Of a DNA stretch of 64,000 nt, positions 1 to 8,543 are shown in pieces (the first letter of the stretch is position 1; each line of letters opens with the position of its first letter). The DNA comes from Nostoc carneum NIES-2107. Lineage in GTDB: Bacteria > Cyanobacteriota > Cyanobacteriia > Cyanobacteriales > Nostocaceae. Location: assembly GCA_002368155.1 (NCBI GenBank), contig AP018180.1, forward strand, positions 3,536,719 through 3,600,718, in the 5' to 3' direction. Made by a program: the position numbers and the translations under genes. Below the pieces are notes generated by a model. It saw only the letters and a list, made by a program, of their open reading frames with translations, was not told where the DNA came from and did not search any database.

Positions 1-65
1 GTCTTCACTGGGGATTTAACAAAAGTGAACTCAGCTTCAGCTGCTACTTGTAGTTAAAGGGAATA

Positions 66-92
66 GTTAACTGTTGACTGTTGACTGTTGAC
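66..92. repeat. Heptamer tandem repeat (TGTTGAC)
   Basis: Three consecutive TGTTGAC units preceded by a degenerate unit. This is a short tandemly repeated repetitive sequence of the kind scattered between genes in filamentous cyanobacteria. It lies about 70 bases before the first complete gene. Confidence 0.7.
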
Positions 93-161
93 AAATGACA
101 AACCGCATAATTTGATACTAAAATTTGGTCATCAATTAAGTATTTACCTATAAATAGGGTT

Positions 162-734
162 ATGCGGATGATATTCGGTTTAAGAAATTTCAGTGGTGCG
201 TTTGCCGCAATTTTGCTAGTCAGCAGCAGCTTATCAGGTTTAGCGATCGCATCTACCAATCCTCAGCCTCAGAAGATTGCCCAAAGTCAAGTCCAAACCG
301 TTGATTCTCAACCACATCCGGTTTTTAAGGCGATTTTACCAAGATTAAAACAAAAGATAAAAATTAGACTGTTATTACCTAAGTTTATTCCTGAGTCGGA
401 TGGAGCTAACCCAGTTTATGCCATTGTCGAAAACGCTACGCTGAGGAAATACGATATTTTACTAGGTTTTAGCCCCGATTGCACTGGTGGAACAGCTTGC
501 CGTTTAGGTGTTGTGACTGCGGAAGCTGTAACGCGTAGAACCCCTAAGTTGATTGGGAAACGAGTTGTATTAGCTAAGGGTATCACTGGCTATTTTGTAG
601 ATTCTACTTGTGGCGCTAATTGCTCAGATGCAACCTTGACTTGGCGACTTCAGGGTGTGCAATATACTGTAGGTTTGAAAGCAGGCGATCGCGCTTCGTT
701 GATCAAAATGGCTAATTCTGCGATCAATCCCTAA
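162..734 (+). CDS. Exported cysteine-containing protein of unknown function
   Basis: A 190-residue protein with a clear signal peptide: a short basic start followed by a hydrophobic stretch at residues 13-29, so it should be exported to the periplasm or beyond. A second ATG two codons in could equally be the start. The mature part begins with a Pro/Gln-rich linker and then a compact domain with four cysteines in two close pairs (CTGGTAC near residue 108 and CGANC near 150), suggesting disulfides. I recognise no catalytic motif. It has no same-strand partner close by; the next gene on this strand is a fragment. Function is unknown. Confidence 0.75.
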   Translation: MRMIFGLRNFSGAFAAILLVSSSLSGLAIASTNPQPQKIAQSQVQTVDSQPHPVFKAILPRLKQKIKIRLLLPKFIPESDGANPVYAIVENATLRKYDILLGFSPDCTGGTACRLGVVTAEAVTRRTPKLIGKRVVLAKGITGYFVDSTCGANCSDATLTWRLQGVQYTVGLKAGDRASLIKMANSAINP

Positions 735-812
735 AACATCGATCCAGTTGTGCAGTGGGTTGTTGGTGTAGATTTTAAGGATGAAGGAAAGCGATATGCA
801 ACGCAAAAATTT

Positions 813-935
813 ATGATTCAAGCCTTAGGTAAGCTGGTATTTGATGATTTTATCGCTTGGTATCCAGAGAACTCCCAACAACACTATGAACTGCATGACG
901 GAGTAATTTTTGAGATGACTCCACCTAGAGGATGA
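813..935 (+). pseudogene. Truncated Uma2-family (DUF820) endonuclease-like gene
   Basis: Forty codons resemble the N-terminus of the Uma2 family (PD-(D/E)XK-like proteins, about 190 residues, very abundant in cyanobacteria): a short helix, then a YELHDGVIFEM strand typical of the family just before the catalytic core. A TGA follows directly after the PPRG turn. The next 17 in-frame codons do not continue the family and then stop again, so the catalytic residues are missing. The frame stays open upstream to about 750, but the family normally starts near the ATG at 813. I read this as a gene remnant rather than a functional small protein. Confidence 0.55.
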
Positions 936-1211
936 GAATTTTCATCTGCCAGCATAGATGTACTTAATCATAACTAATTAGTCTTTTAAAGAAGCACCTA
1001 AATTCAGGATTAACCAGTAAAAAAATAACCAATGTAAATTGTTAGCTAGATGCTAATCATCACTTAAGTGTTAGCAATAACACGGATGAGATAGGGTAAT
1101 TATAAAACTAGAATAAATCTTTCAGAAAAGGTTAGACAAATTCAATAAAATTCAAATATCAATGAATTAATAGAGCAACTAATGTTTACTTCCTGGAAGT
1201 AATAAATTCCC

Positions 1212-2081
1212 ATGAGAAATCAACTGTTAACTTCTTTGCTGGCTGCTACTCTAGGAACTAGTATTCTATCTATAAGTACTGCTGCTAGTGCGTTTGATCT
1301 AAAAAGCAGAGACCAGGCTCCAAACGAATTTAAAAGTATTATCCAAGACTTTAGGGCTTTTGTTGGTGAAGAAGGTAAAACTTTAAGCCCTGAAACTATT
1401 CAAGCCAAACAAGTAGACCTGTCTAAATTACAACTGAAATTTGACCATGATGTAAACGTATTCTTTATCGGTGAAACTGCCGGAGGATACCGCAACCGAC
1501 TAGATTTTACAGCGACTAATGGTACCACAGTAACTTCAGGTAAAATCTTTGGTGATACTTCTTGTAGTACGAATCAAAGTATTGCCAATTTTAGTAAATT
1601 TTGCCCTAATCCTAACGATGCATTAGCCAGTGAGCTTACACCTACCGATAAGCCTTTAAATGTAGGTGACTGGACAAATATTGGCTCTATGAAAGCTGGT
1701 ACTAACTTGGACTTTTTATTGGTTGCCAATGATGTTAATGGTGGTATCAGTGGCCCAGATAAAGATGGAAAGACAGTCAAGGGCGTTTGGAGTTTAAATC
1801 AAGCTTTGAATCCAGACGGTTTACAACATGCCGTTTCTTATTATTACAAAGACTACTTAATACTAGGATTTGAAGATTTGTGGGGAGGTGGAGATAAAGA
1901 CTATAACGATGTAGTATTTGCCATTGATATTGGTGCAGAAAACGCTCGTTATGTTGCTGGTATTACTCCTATACCAGAACCTTCTGCAACTATGGCATTA
2001 TTTGGTATTGCTGGACTGGGCTTACTCAAAACTCGTCGTCGCCGTAGTACTTCACTTGTTAAAGTTGATTCTGGGCTTTGA
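1212..2081 (+). CDS. PEP-CTERM sorting domain protein with DUF4114
   Basis: A 289-residue exported protein. The signal peptide covers residues 1-27, ending in a small-residue cleavage site (AASA). The C-terminal half contains a DUF4114-type motif rich in Asp and Gly (GFEDLWGGGDKDYNDVVFAI, about residues 217-236), probably a calcium-binding beta-sandwich. The tail has the PEP motif near residue 255, a short hydrophobic helix and an Arg-rich end, the PEP-CTERM signal recognised by exosortase. It is therefore expected to be processed and anchored or released at the cell surface. No exosortase is visible in this window. The last 23 bases overlap the 3' end of the DUF58 gene on the other strand. 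Confidence 0.85.
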   Translation: MRNQLLTSLLAATLGTSILSISTAASAFDLKSRDQAPNEFKSIIQDFRAFVGEEGKTLSPETIQAKQVDLSKLQLKFDHDVNVFFIGETAGGYRNRLDFTATNGTTVTSGKIFGDTSCSTNQSIANFSKFCPNPNDALASELTPTDKPLNVGDWTNIGSMKAGTNLDFLLVANDVNGGISGPDKDGKTVKGVWSLNQALNPDGLQHAVSYYYKDYLILGFEDLWGGGDKDYNDVVFAIDIGAENARYVAGITPIPEPSATMALFGIAGLGLLKTRRRRSTSLVKVDSGL

Positions 2082-3381
2082 GTTGCAAGTATCGCTCAAC
2101 CAACTGATCTGTAATTTGGTGTGCTGGTGCATCGAGTACCAACACACCTTTTTGCTTTAATTGGGCAAATGCAACTTGTCGCTGTGCTAATAAATCTAAA
2201 GCGACTGCGCGAACATAAGTATTTGTCACATTTTCAGTGAAGGTATGCGCTAGACGATCAACTTGCGGATCGCGGAGTGTGACGCAAAATGGTAGGTAAC
2301 GAGGCGCTAGACGCGAAAGGGCGGCGAGAAGTTCGGTAGAAGCAGTGACATCAACTATATCGGTAATTAATACTACGAGTGCGCGCCGAGTCTGCCGTTG
2401 TACTACATTGGTTACAGCCCCTAAATAATCAGATTCCAGCAATACTGGTTGAATTGGTGTTAAGCGATCAATTAACTGGGGGAGATAATTTTGACCCCGT
2501 TCCGGTGGAATCCACGTATGCATTTGTCTGTCAAATACACCCACTCCGACGCGATCGCCTCGATGTAATCCGGCTAAAGCTAAGGATAAAGTTGCATTCA
2601 ATCCCCAGTCAAATCGCTGCAAACCTTGGACTTTGGCTGTCATTAATCTTCCGCGATCGAGCAAAATTATTAAAGTTTGCTCTTGTTCGGGTTCTAACAC
2701 CCTAACTAAAGGCGGTGTATTACCATAAGCCCCTACACGTCGGGCTGTGGCTTTCCAATCAACCAAGCGTAAATCGTCACCTGTGCGATAGTTTCGCAAT
2801 TCAGCGAACTCTGTACCAATACCCATGCGGCGTTGGCGGATTGATCCAGATGATTGCAATGCTAAACGAATGGAAAGCGATCGCAATCCCACTAAATCTG
2901 GATAAACTTTCACTCGCAGATTTTGCGGAATTTGCCAATCATCCCAAGCTAATCCCCACAATCCTAATTGTCTTACCTGAAGATTTCCCCAAGCAAATTC
3001 TCCTCGTTGTGTGGGGTGAACTGTGTATGACAATTCCTGAGTACTATTCATCCCTACAGTAGTGCTGAGTTCCGGTGTAGAAACACCAAAGCCTGTGGGG
3101 TAATAGTCACGAATTTTAATTACAGCATTGGTATTTGCCGATTTTATCGTTAGCACCACGGGGTTATCTCGACCAATTGATAAGCGTGACGGAATTTGGC
3201 GGCTAACTTCGACGCGATCGCGTCTGACTCGTAAACCATCCACCACCATTAATGCGAGGACGAAAATATCAAATAAAAGCGTAATACCGATACTTGTGGA
3301 AATACCGAAAAGCATCGCCAAAATAGGTGCGATCGCAATTCCTATAACTAATAATATATAAACTCTATCTGCTGGAACCAT
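2059..3381 (-). CDS. DUF58 domain protein
   Basis: A 440-residue membrane-anchored protein. Two hydrophobic segments lie at about residues 6-50, followed by a beta-rich region and then the DUF58 signature: RRMGIGTEFAELRNY, then a D-D-x-R-x-V-D-W stretch around residues 185-215. The C-terminal half has a von Willebrand A-like fold with ILLDRGR as the first strand. DUF58 proteins typically partner MoxR AAA ATPases and DUF4129/transglutaminase-like genes. Those partners are present just upstream (4653-7498), but an unrelated plus-strand gene now sits between them. The 3' end overlaps the PEP-CTERM gene convergently by 23 bp. Confidence 0.88.
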   Translation of the reverse strand: MVPADRVYILLVIGIAIAPILAMLFGISTSIGITLLFDIFVLALMVVDGLRVRRDRVEVSRQIPSRLSIGRDNPVVLTIKSANTNAVIKIRDYYPTGFGVSTPELSTTVGMNSTQELSYTVHPTQRGEFAWGNLQVRQLGLWGLAWDDWQIPQNLRVKVYPDLVGLRSLSIRLALQSSGSIRQRRMGIGTEFAELRNYRTGDDLRLVDWKATARRVGAYGNTPPLVRVLEPEQEQTLIILLDRGRLMTAKVQGLQRFDWGLNATLSLALAGLHRGDRVGVGVFDRQMHTWIPPERGQNYLPQLIDRLTPIQPVLLESDYLGAVTNVVQRQTRRALVVLITDIVDVTASTELLAALSRLAPRYLPFCVTLRDPQVDRLAHTFTENVTNTYVRAVALDLLAQRQVAFAQLKQKGVLVLDAPAHQITDQLVERYLQLKAQNQL

Positions 3382-3397
3382 TTTTAAAGGATGAAGG

Positions 3398-3526
3398 ATG
3401 GGTAAGAAAAGGGAAAAACCGTTAGATAATAGGGAATGCTCATTTGAGTATGGTTTACGAGCAATTAAACTATATCAATTTTTGCAAGATGATAAAGAGG
3501 ATGTATATCAAATTAGGGACTTCTAA
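3398..3526 (+). pseudogene. Possible fragment of a four-helix bundle (23S rRNA IVS-type) protein
   Basis: A 42-codon reading frame (ATG at 3398, TAA at 3524-3526) whose middle reads FEYGLRAIKLYQFLQ. This resembles the first helix of the small four-helix-bundle proteins related to 23S rRNA intervening-sequence proteins and the Avd accessory protein. The rest of the roughly 120-residue family is missing. It lies directly before the AbiEii-like gene and could be a relic carried in with it. The similarity is short, so the call is tentative. Confidence 0.3.
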
Positions 3527-3594
3527 GAAATAAAATATAAAGTAATTAAAATTATAATTATTACAGGGTAGCCGCAAATGCTCCCTAAGCTACT

Positions 3595-4494
3595 ATGCCT
3601 AGTCCGCAAAACCTGCCGTTCCTAGAGTCTGTCGGTTGGCAACTAAATAATGTCTATCAATTGACAGAGAAAGAAATGATCCAATTATATCAACGCAATT
3701 GGCATCACCAAAATACTTTCAATAATTTTCAGAAATCAGAAAAAGATTTTGTACATTATTTAGCTAAAAAATACAACTCTTGGATATTGCCAGATTTAGA
3801 AATGTTTCAACTAGAACATCATAATAAAATACTTAAAATCCTTAATACTTTTAATCCAGAAGTTCTGCAAAAAGCTAATGCACACTTTGCTGGTGGTACG
3901 CTCTTGGCATTAGAATATGATGAATTTAGACTGAGTAAAGATATTGATTTTCTCTTTCCCTACGGAACTGAAAATTACAGATATTTAAGAACATTGGTGT
4001 ACGATGAAGGAATTGCGGCATTATTTCAAAGCTCAACAGATATTCGATTAGGTGAAAGTACAATAAATCAATATGGCATCCGTTTTCCTGTTGCCGTCAA
4101 TGAAACAAATATTAAAGTAGAAATTGTAGCCAATGGAGGTTTTACCTTAGATCCCCCTGTTTATCCAAATTGGGCTAATATTCCTTGCCTAAGTATAGGT
4201 GATAGATTCACATCTAAACTTATGGCTAACGCCGATAGATGGAACGATTCCAGTACACAATCTAGAGATTTAATTGATTTAGCAATATTGCGCGTCAATC
4301 ATGAAATTCCTTTAAGGGCAATTGCTAAAGCCAAAGAAACTTACGAAGTAAAAAAGCCCCTACTCAAAGCAATCAACAATTTTATTGATCGAGAAGAGTA
4401 TAGAGATAAATGTTTTAAACAGTTGAATGTACCTGAAAACAAAATTCCAGTAATAATGAATGGAATAAATTTGCTTTTTGTTGATTTTAATTAG
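3595..4494 (+). CDS. AbiEii/AbiGii-like nucleotidyltransferase
   Basis: A 299-residue protein with the nucleotidyltransferase core of the AbiEii/AbiGii toxin family (DUF1814): a glycine turn followed by the paired acidic motif, FAGGTLLALEYDEFRLSKD-I-D-F, at about residues 98-120. Later there is a helical region with a WNDSSTQSRDLIDLA motif, as in family members (R-x-x-D-x-x-D-L). In abortive-infection and toxin-antitoxin pairs the enzyme modifies tRNA or other targets and is neutralised by a partner (AbiEi). No partner is seen here, so it may be an orphan or a housekeeping relative. A second ATG at 3676 (codon 28) with AGAGAAAGA before it is a possible alternative start. The gene separates DUF58 from MoxR on the opposite strand, which suggests insertion. 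Confidence 0.7.
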   Translation: MPSPQNLPFLESVGWQLNNVYQLTEKEMIQLYQRNWHHQNTFNNFQKSEKDFVHYLAKKYNSWILPDLEMFQLEHHNKILKILNTFNPEVLQKANAHFAGGTLLALEYDEFRLSKDIDFLFPYGTENYRYLRTLVYDEGIAALFQSSTDIRLGESTINQYGIRFPVAVNETNIKVEIVANGGFTLDPPVYPNWANIPCLSIGDRFTSKLMANADRWNDSSTQSRDLIDLAILRVNHEIPLRAIAKAKETYEVKKPLLKAINNFIDREEYRDKCFKQLNVPENKIPVIMNGINLLFVDFN

Positions 4495-4652
4495 AGGCTA
4501 TTTTAAAAGTTTTGAGTAGTCAAATTTTATGCTAATCGCTTCACGGTGATCAGGATCATGGGAAGGTAAATAAACGGTACCAGCCAACAGACAGTCGCTA
4601 AATTTATTTTTTATTCCCCAGGTGAAAGAAGATTAATTTCATCCTTTACCCT

Positions 4653-5603
4653 TTATCTTGGTACTGGTACTTGATTAATTACAGAAGCAATTACTGCATC
4701 AATTTGTAACCCATCAAGCATTGCTTCTGGTTTCAAAATTAAGCGATGACGCAATAAAGGTGAGGCGACAGATTTCACATCATCTGGTGTGACAAAATTC
4801 CTTCCTGCTAACCACGCAGATGCTTGGGATGTCTGCAACCAAGCACCAGCAGCGCGAGGTGATGCACCCAAAGCTAATTCGGGGTGTTGGCGTGAGGTTT
4901 TGACTAACGCTAGTAGATAATCAATTATTGATTCCGATACTTTAACTTCTTTAACTGCTTGCCTTGCCTGCAAAATTTCGCTTACTGTTGCTATAGTTTC
5001 AAGCCGATTAATATCTCCTCGTCTTGCTGCAAACCCTGCTTGACGATTGAGTAACATTTGCTTTTCTGCTGCTTGATCGGGGTAATCTACAGCTAACTTA
5101 AATAAAAATCTATCTAACTGCGCTTCTGGTAAAGGATAAGTACCCTCAAATTCTAGGGGGTTTTGTGTAGCAATTACCCAAAATAATTCTGGCAAAGGTA
5201 AACTTTCACCATCCAAAGTTACCTGCATTTCTTCCATTGCTTCTAACAACGCCGCTTGTGTTTTTGGCGGTGTGCGGTTAATTTCATCTGCTAATAGTAC
5301 TTCGGTAAAAACAGGCCCTTTTTTGAGAGTAAAACTGCGGCTATTCAAATCAAAAATATTTGTACCAGTGATATCTGATGGTAAGACATCTGGTGTTAAT
5401 TGAATCCGCCGAAAATCTGCTTGAATTAACTGCGCTAATACCTTAACTAAGAGTGTTTTACCAGTTCCAGGGACTCCTTCTAAAATTATATGTCCTCCAG
5501 CTAGCAGTCCTACTAGTAACTGTTGTACTAGGCTAGATTGTCCAACAATTATCTGGTTAAGTCCTTTACCCAGGCGAATTAAAACAGAATTTATTTCACT
5601 CAT
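4653..5603 (-). CDS. MoxR family AAA+ ATPase
   Basis: A 316-residue AAA+ ATPase. Walker A is GVPGTGKT at residues 43-50, Walker B is LLADEINR at 103-110, the sensor 1 motif is IATQNP around 144-149, and the MoxR-typical EGTYPLPEAQLDRF follows. Length matches the family. MoxR proteins act as chaperones that mature or regulate partner complexes, usually through VWA-type proteins. Here the DUF4350 gene lies 24 bases upstream on the same strand and DUF4129 before that. The expected DUF58 partner is downstream past an inserted gene. The substrate is unknown. Confidence 0.95.
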   Translation of the reverse strand: MSEINSVLIRLGKGLNQIIVGQSSLVQQLLVGLLAGGHIILEGVPGTGKTLLVKVLAQLIQADFRRIQLTPDVLPSDITGTNIFDLNSRSFTLKKGPVFTEVLLADEINRTPPKTQAALLEAMEEMQVTLDGESLPLPELFWVIATQNPLEFEGTYPLPEAQLDRFLFKLAVDYPDQAAEKQMLLNRQAGFAARRGDINRLETIATVSEILQARQAVKEVKVSESIIDYLLALVKTSRQHPELALGASPRAAGAWLQTSQASAWLAGRNFVTPDDVKSVASPLLRHRLILKPEAMLDGLQIDAVIASVINQVPVPR

Positions 5604-5627
5604 ATTAAACTAATTTATAATCCGTAA

Positions 5628-6716
5628 TTAGTAACTATTTTTGATTGTTCGCCATTGCCTCAACCAGCTTAACAGGTCTCGTTCACGCATGGGTCGTTTT
5701 TGGGATTGTAGCTTTAAGACTGTAGTTAGTTCAGCAGAACTTGCGCCTGTTTTCTCTAGCCAGACATCGATTAACGCTTGGGGTTCTAGTAAAATTGGCC
5801 CTAATCCTAAAGCCTTTTGCAGTTGTAGTTGTTCTTCTTTACCCACCATTTCAACCACAAAATCGCTGGATTCGGCTTTTTGTAAAACTCCTGCTAAAGC
5901 TTGGATATAAGCTGCGCTGTTATCTAAAACTGGTACAGTTAAAACTTCTGGCTTACCAAAGCGGCGATTTTGCGCCCAAATCAAGACTATTAATAAGATA
6001 CCTACCTGTAACAACGCCACAATCAAAGGCTGTTTAGCAAAATAACTCAATAAGTTACCTTTGCCTTCTTGTTCTCGCACATCAGCATCTTTATAACCGT
6101 GAATGTATTCATTCACAAAAATGGCGTTCTTTTGTTTGGTAACTAAATCTGCAAGAAATTTAAAATTACTTAAATAATCTTGATAAGCATTAGCTGCTAA
6201 ATAGGGAGTAGTGGAAAAAATCACTTTTCCCTTACCATACTCTTCTTCCCACACTACAGCACCGAAGCGATCGCCTAATTTAATTTCTTCTTTATCGGCT
6301 TTATCATGCCTTCTAGTTGTATCAATTTTCACATTTCCCAAAGGGGATTTTTGCATAGTGTGAAAATCAGCTGCAGTCACGGGGTAACGCACACCTAAAA
6401 TTATCAAGGTATTACCTTTTTGTAACCATTCCCGTTTTGCAGAATTGATAATTGGAGAACCGAGACTGCTATTTACCTCTAGCAATGTAATCGGTTTTTT
6501 TTGCGCTTCGATATCACTCCAAGGCTTTTGCCAACGCTTGATTATAGTTCCCTGCTGCTGCATATAAGCATACCAAGCACCATAGCCATCAGCAGCACGG
6601 TTGTAAGTTGAACCACTATTAATTGTGCTATTGCGGGGAGCTGCTATCAAGCTTAATACAATGATAATTGCCAGTGCAATCGCCCCCAGCCAAGCCAAGC
6701 GGTTTGAGCGCTTCAT
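5628..6716 (-). CDS. DUF4350 domain protein
   Basis: A 362-residue membrane protein. The N-terminal transmembrane helix is at residues 8-25. A soluble domain follows with the DUF4350 pattern: a region around YGAWYAYMQQQGT, then LEVNSSLGSPI. A second helix lies at about residues 231-248, before the cytoplasmic C-terminus. The gene lies between DUF4129 and moxR on the same strand, the usual order for this cluster, and is probably co-transcribed with moxR (24-base gap). Its biochemical role is not established. Cluster context suggests a membrane complex assembled by the MoxR ATPase. Confidence 0.85.
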   Translation of the reverse strand: MKRSNRLAWLGAIALAIIIVLSLIAAPRNSTINSGSTYNRAADGYGAWYAYMQQQGTIIKRWQKPWSDIEAQKKPITLLEVNSSLGSPIINSAKREWLQKGNTLIILGVRYPVTAADFHTMQKSPLGNVKIDTTRRHDKADKEEIKLGDRFGAVVWEEEYGKGKVIFSTTPYLAANAYQDYLSNFKFLADLVTKQKNAIFVNEYIHGYKDADVREQEGKGNLLSYFAKQPLIVALLQVGILLIVLIWAQNRRFGKPEVLTVPVLDNSAAYIQALAGVLQKAESSDFVVEMVGKEEQLQLQKALGLGPILLEPQALIDVWLEKTGASSAELTTVLKLQSQKRPMRERDLLSWLRQWRTIKNSY

Positions 6717-6784
6717 GTAATGTACAGCTTTATACTTAAATTATGGATATTGTAGATAGTAATGCAGTAATGGGGAATGGGTAT

Positions 6785-6885
6785 ATTGGTAATTGGTAAT
6801 TGGTAATTGGTAATAGTATTTGTCGTTTATTCTTTCTCCCTTATCTCCCTCATCCCCCGCATCTCCCTCATCTCCCTTATCCCCA
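6785..6885. repeat. Tandem heptamer and CTCCCTCAT-type repeats
   Basis: Two repeat tracts back to back: ATTGGTA heptamers at 6785-6814, then a pyrimidine-rich run of CTCCCTCATC-like units at about 6835-6885. They fill the gap between the DUF4129 stop and the DUF4350 start. Confidence 0.65.
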
Positions 6886-6889
6886 AATC

Positions 6890-7498
6890 CTACTCCCCCG
6901 CAATCTCCCGAAACGCCTGCTGGCAATGCTCATAATTTTCTGGCAGAATTTCCGCATCGCCAAAACACAATTGTTCGTGCGTCGTGATTAATGTTTCATA
7001 AGGCTGGATAGGAGTTATAGACGATCGCAATAATTGCAAATATTCGCCATCAGTGCGGCTGGGTTTGTGGCTAATAACGCTGCTATCATGCAAGCGCTGT
7101 AATATTGCCATATATAAGCAACGGCAAGCTTCTTGGTAATTACCCTGACGATAATATTCTTGCGATCGCGCTAACCATAAAGGCACAGATAACTCAGTAT
7201 CGCTGATATTTGTAACAGATCTATAACGATTACCTCTTCTATTCAACCAAGAATATATATAAGGGTTAAATTCTCGCCACAACAGCCAAAGCAACCAAAC
7301 TACAAATAAACCTAATATCAACCAAAATAGAAATTTTAACAGTTCACTTAACCAAGGACTAATTGACCATCCGGGGGGCAATTGTGGTAAAGCTGATTCT
7401 AAGCGGGAAAATTGGTACTCAATCCATTCTCCTACTTGTTGCTGTAACTGAGAAAGTTGCCAATCCCAGGTATTTTTTTCAAAAGATTCTGTCGGCAT
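6890..7498 (-). CDS. DUF4129 domain protein
   Basis: A 202-residue protein with one strong transmembrane helix at about residues 54-75 (rich in Leu, Phe and Trp) and a C-terminal DUF4129 domain: a helical SQEYYRQGNYQEACRCLYMA motif, then a DGEYLQLL segment. The frame stays open 17 codons further upstream, but that extension is only the translation of a GGGGACT heptamer tract, so I take the ATG at 7496-7498. DUF4129 proteins accompany DUF4350, MoxR and DUF58 and probably belong to one membrane-associated system. It is the first gene of that minus-strand group. Confidence 0.85.
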   Translation of the reverse strand: MPTESFEKNTWDWQLSQLQQQVGEWIEYQFSRLESALPQLPPGWSISPWLSELLKFLFWLILGLFVVWLLWLLWREFNPYIYSWLNRRGNRYRSVTNISDTELSVPLWLARSQEYYRQGNYQEACRCLYMAILQRLHDSSVISHKPSRTDGEYLQLLRSSITPIQPYETLITTHEQLCFGDAEILPENYEHCQQAFREIAGE

Positions 7499-7503
7499 AG
7501 GTA

Positions 7504-7541
7504 TTGGGGACTGGGGACTGGGGATTGGGGACTGGGGATTG
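7504..7541. repeat. Heptamer tandem repeat (GGGGACT/GGGGATT)
   Basis: Five heptamer units directly in front of the DUF4129 start codon. The same family recurs before rsmI, before DUF3611 and after sdhB in this window. Confidence 0.75.
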
Positions 7542-7592
7542 AGAGACAAGAAGATAAATTCCTATTACCAATTACCCAATGATAAACAGCTT

Positions 7593-7627
7593 TTGACTCT
7601 TGACTCTTGACTCTTGACTCTTGACTC
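7593..7627. repeat. Five exact TTGACTC heptamers
   Basis: Five perfect copies (35 bases) immediately downstream of the CysQ-like gene stop codon region, between it and the DUF4129 gene. Confidence 0.85.
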
Positions 7628-7633
7628 CAATAT

Positions 7634-8497
7634 TTAGCTATTAGAAAAACTCGCTAAAATCTTCTCAGATTGTTGGCACAACTTCTCATGATATAGACCA
7701 TTACTCGCTAATAAGCCACCCCATTGACTAATATCACCAGTGTTGTACTGTAATGGTGTACCATCAAAATGAGTGAACTTACCGCCTGCTTCGGTTAAAA
7801 TTAATTCTGGCGCTGCTATATCCCAATCTTTAGGCGCAGATGAGCCAGATAAAGAAATATAAATATCTGCCTTTTGTTCCAGAATAGTAACAATTTTACA
7901 ACCAACGCTACCAACAGATTTATGATTTTTACAGGGTAAATTTTCTAATAAATAATTTAATCTTTGGTTACGGTGAGAGCGACTGACTACTAAAGTTAAA
8001 TCTTCTACAGGCTTTGTATCTAAGTTTAAAGATATTTGTAAGGGAATAGAACTATTACGAGTTTCGACAAATGTACCGCCGCCCTTGGTAGCATAATATA
8101 ACTTTTCGGCTTCTGGTAATGCTACAACAGATAGTACTGGACGGTTTTCTTTTACTAAAGCAATGTGAATTGCATAATCTCCAGTTTTATCAATAAAATC
8201 TCGTGTCCCATCTAAGGGGTCAATAATCCATACATATTGAGAGTTATTTTTACCTTGTTGTGATTTATAAGTTTCCTCACTAATATAAGCAAAATCTGCG
8301 TTACCTAAAGCTGCTTGTAAATTGTCTAAAATATATTGACTAGTAGCGATATCTGCAGCAGTTACAGGTTCATTTTGTTTATATTCAATGTCTAAATTAG
8401 AGTCTTTAATAGTCCCGTGATAATAAGACTGTAATATATCTGCTGCTCCCCATCCTACCTGACGAGCGATCGCTAAAATTTCTTGTAAATCTTTCAT
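7634..8497 (-). CDS. cysQ: 3'(2'),5'-bisphosphate nucleotidase / inositol monophosphatase family (CysQ-like)
   Basis: A 287-residue magnesium-dependent phosphatase. The metal-binding motifs are all visible: EPVTAAD at 43-49, SEET at 73-76, DPLDGTRDF at 93-101, and WDIAAPELILTEAGG near the C-terminus. CysQ enzymes hydrolyse PAP, the by-product of sulfate assimilation, in the cytoplasm. The sequence is CysQ-like rather than SuhB-like because of the TRDF continuation and overall length, but substrate choice within the family is hard to fix by eye. It stands alone, flanked by heptamer repeats on one side and a MITE-like element on the other. Confidence 0.85.
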   Translation of the reverse strand: MKDLQEILAIARQVGWGAADILQSYYHGTIKDSNLDIEYKQNEPVTAADIATSQYILDNLQAALGNADFAYISEETYKSQQGKNNSQYVWIIDPLDGTRDFIDKTGDYAIHIALVKENRPVLSVVALPEAEKLYYATKGGGTFVETRNSSIPLQISLNLDTKPVEDLTLVVSRSHRNQRLNYLLENLPCKNHKSVGSVGCKIVTILEQKADIYISLSGSSAPKDWDIAAPELILTEAGGKFTHFDGTPLQYNTGDISQWGGLLASNGLYHEKLCQQSEKILASFSNS

Positions 8498-8543
8498 TCA
8501 TTTCGCCTTGTATTCAGTGACATTCTCTCGCCTCTAGTTTCTA

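Noticed and set aside
1-57. Open frame at the left edge ending in TAA at 55-57 (18 codons), possibly the end of an upstream gene
   Set aside because: Too short to show any family feature, and open frames of this length are common by chance at an edge.
7499-7549. N-terminal extension of the DUF4129 protein
   Set aside because: The 17 extra codons translate a GGGGACT tract and are not like the family.
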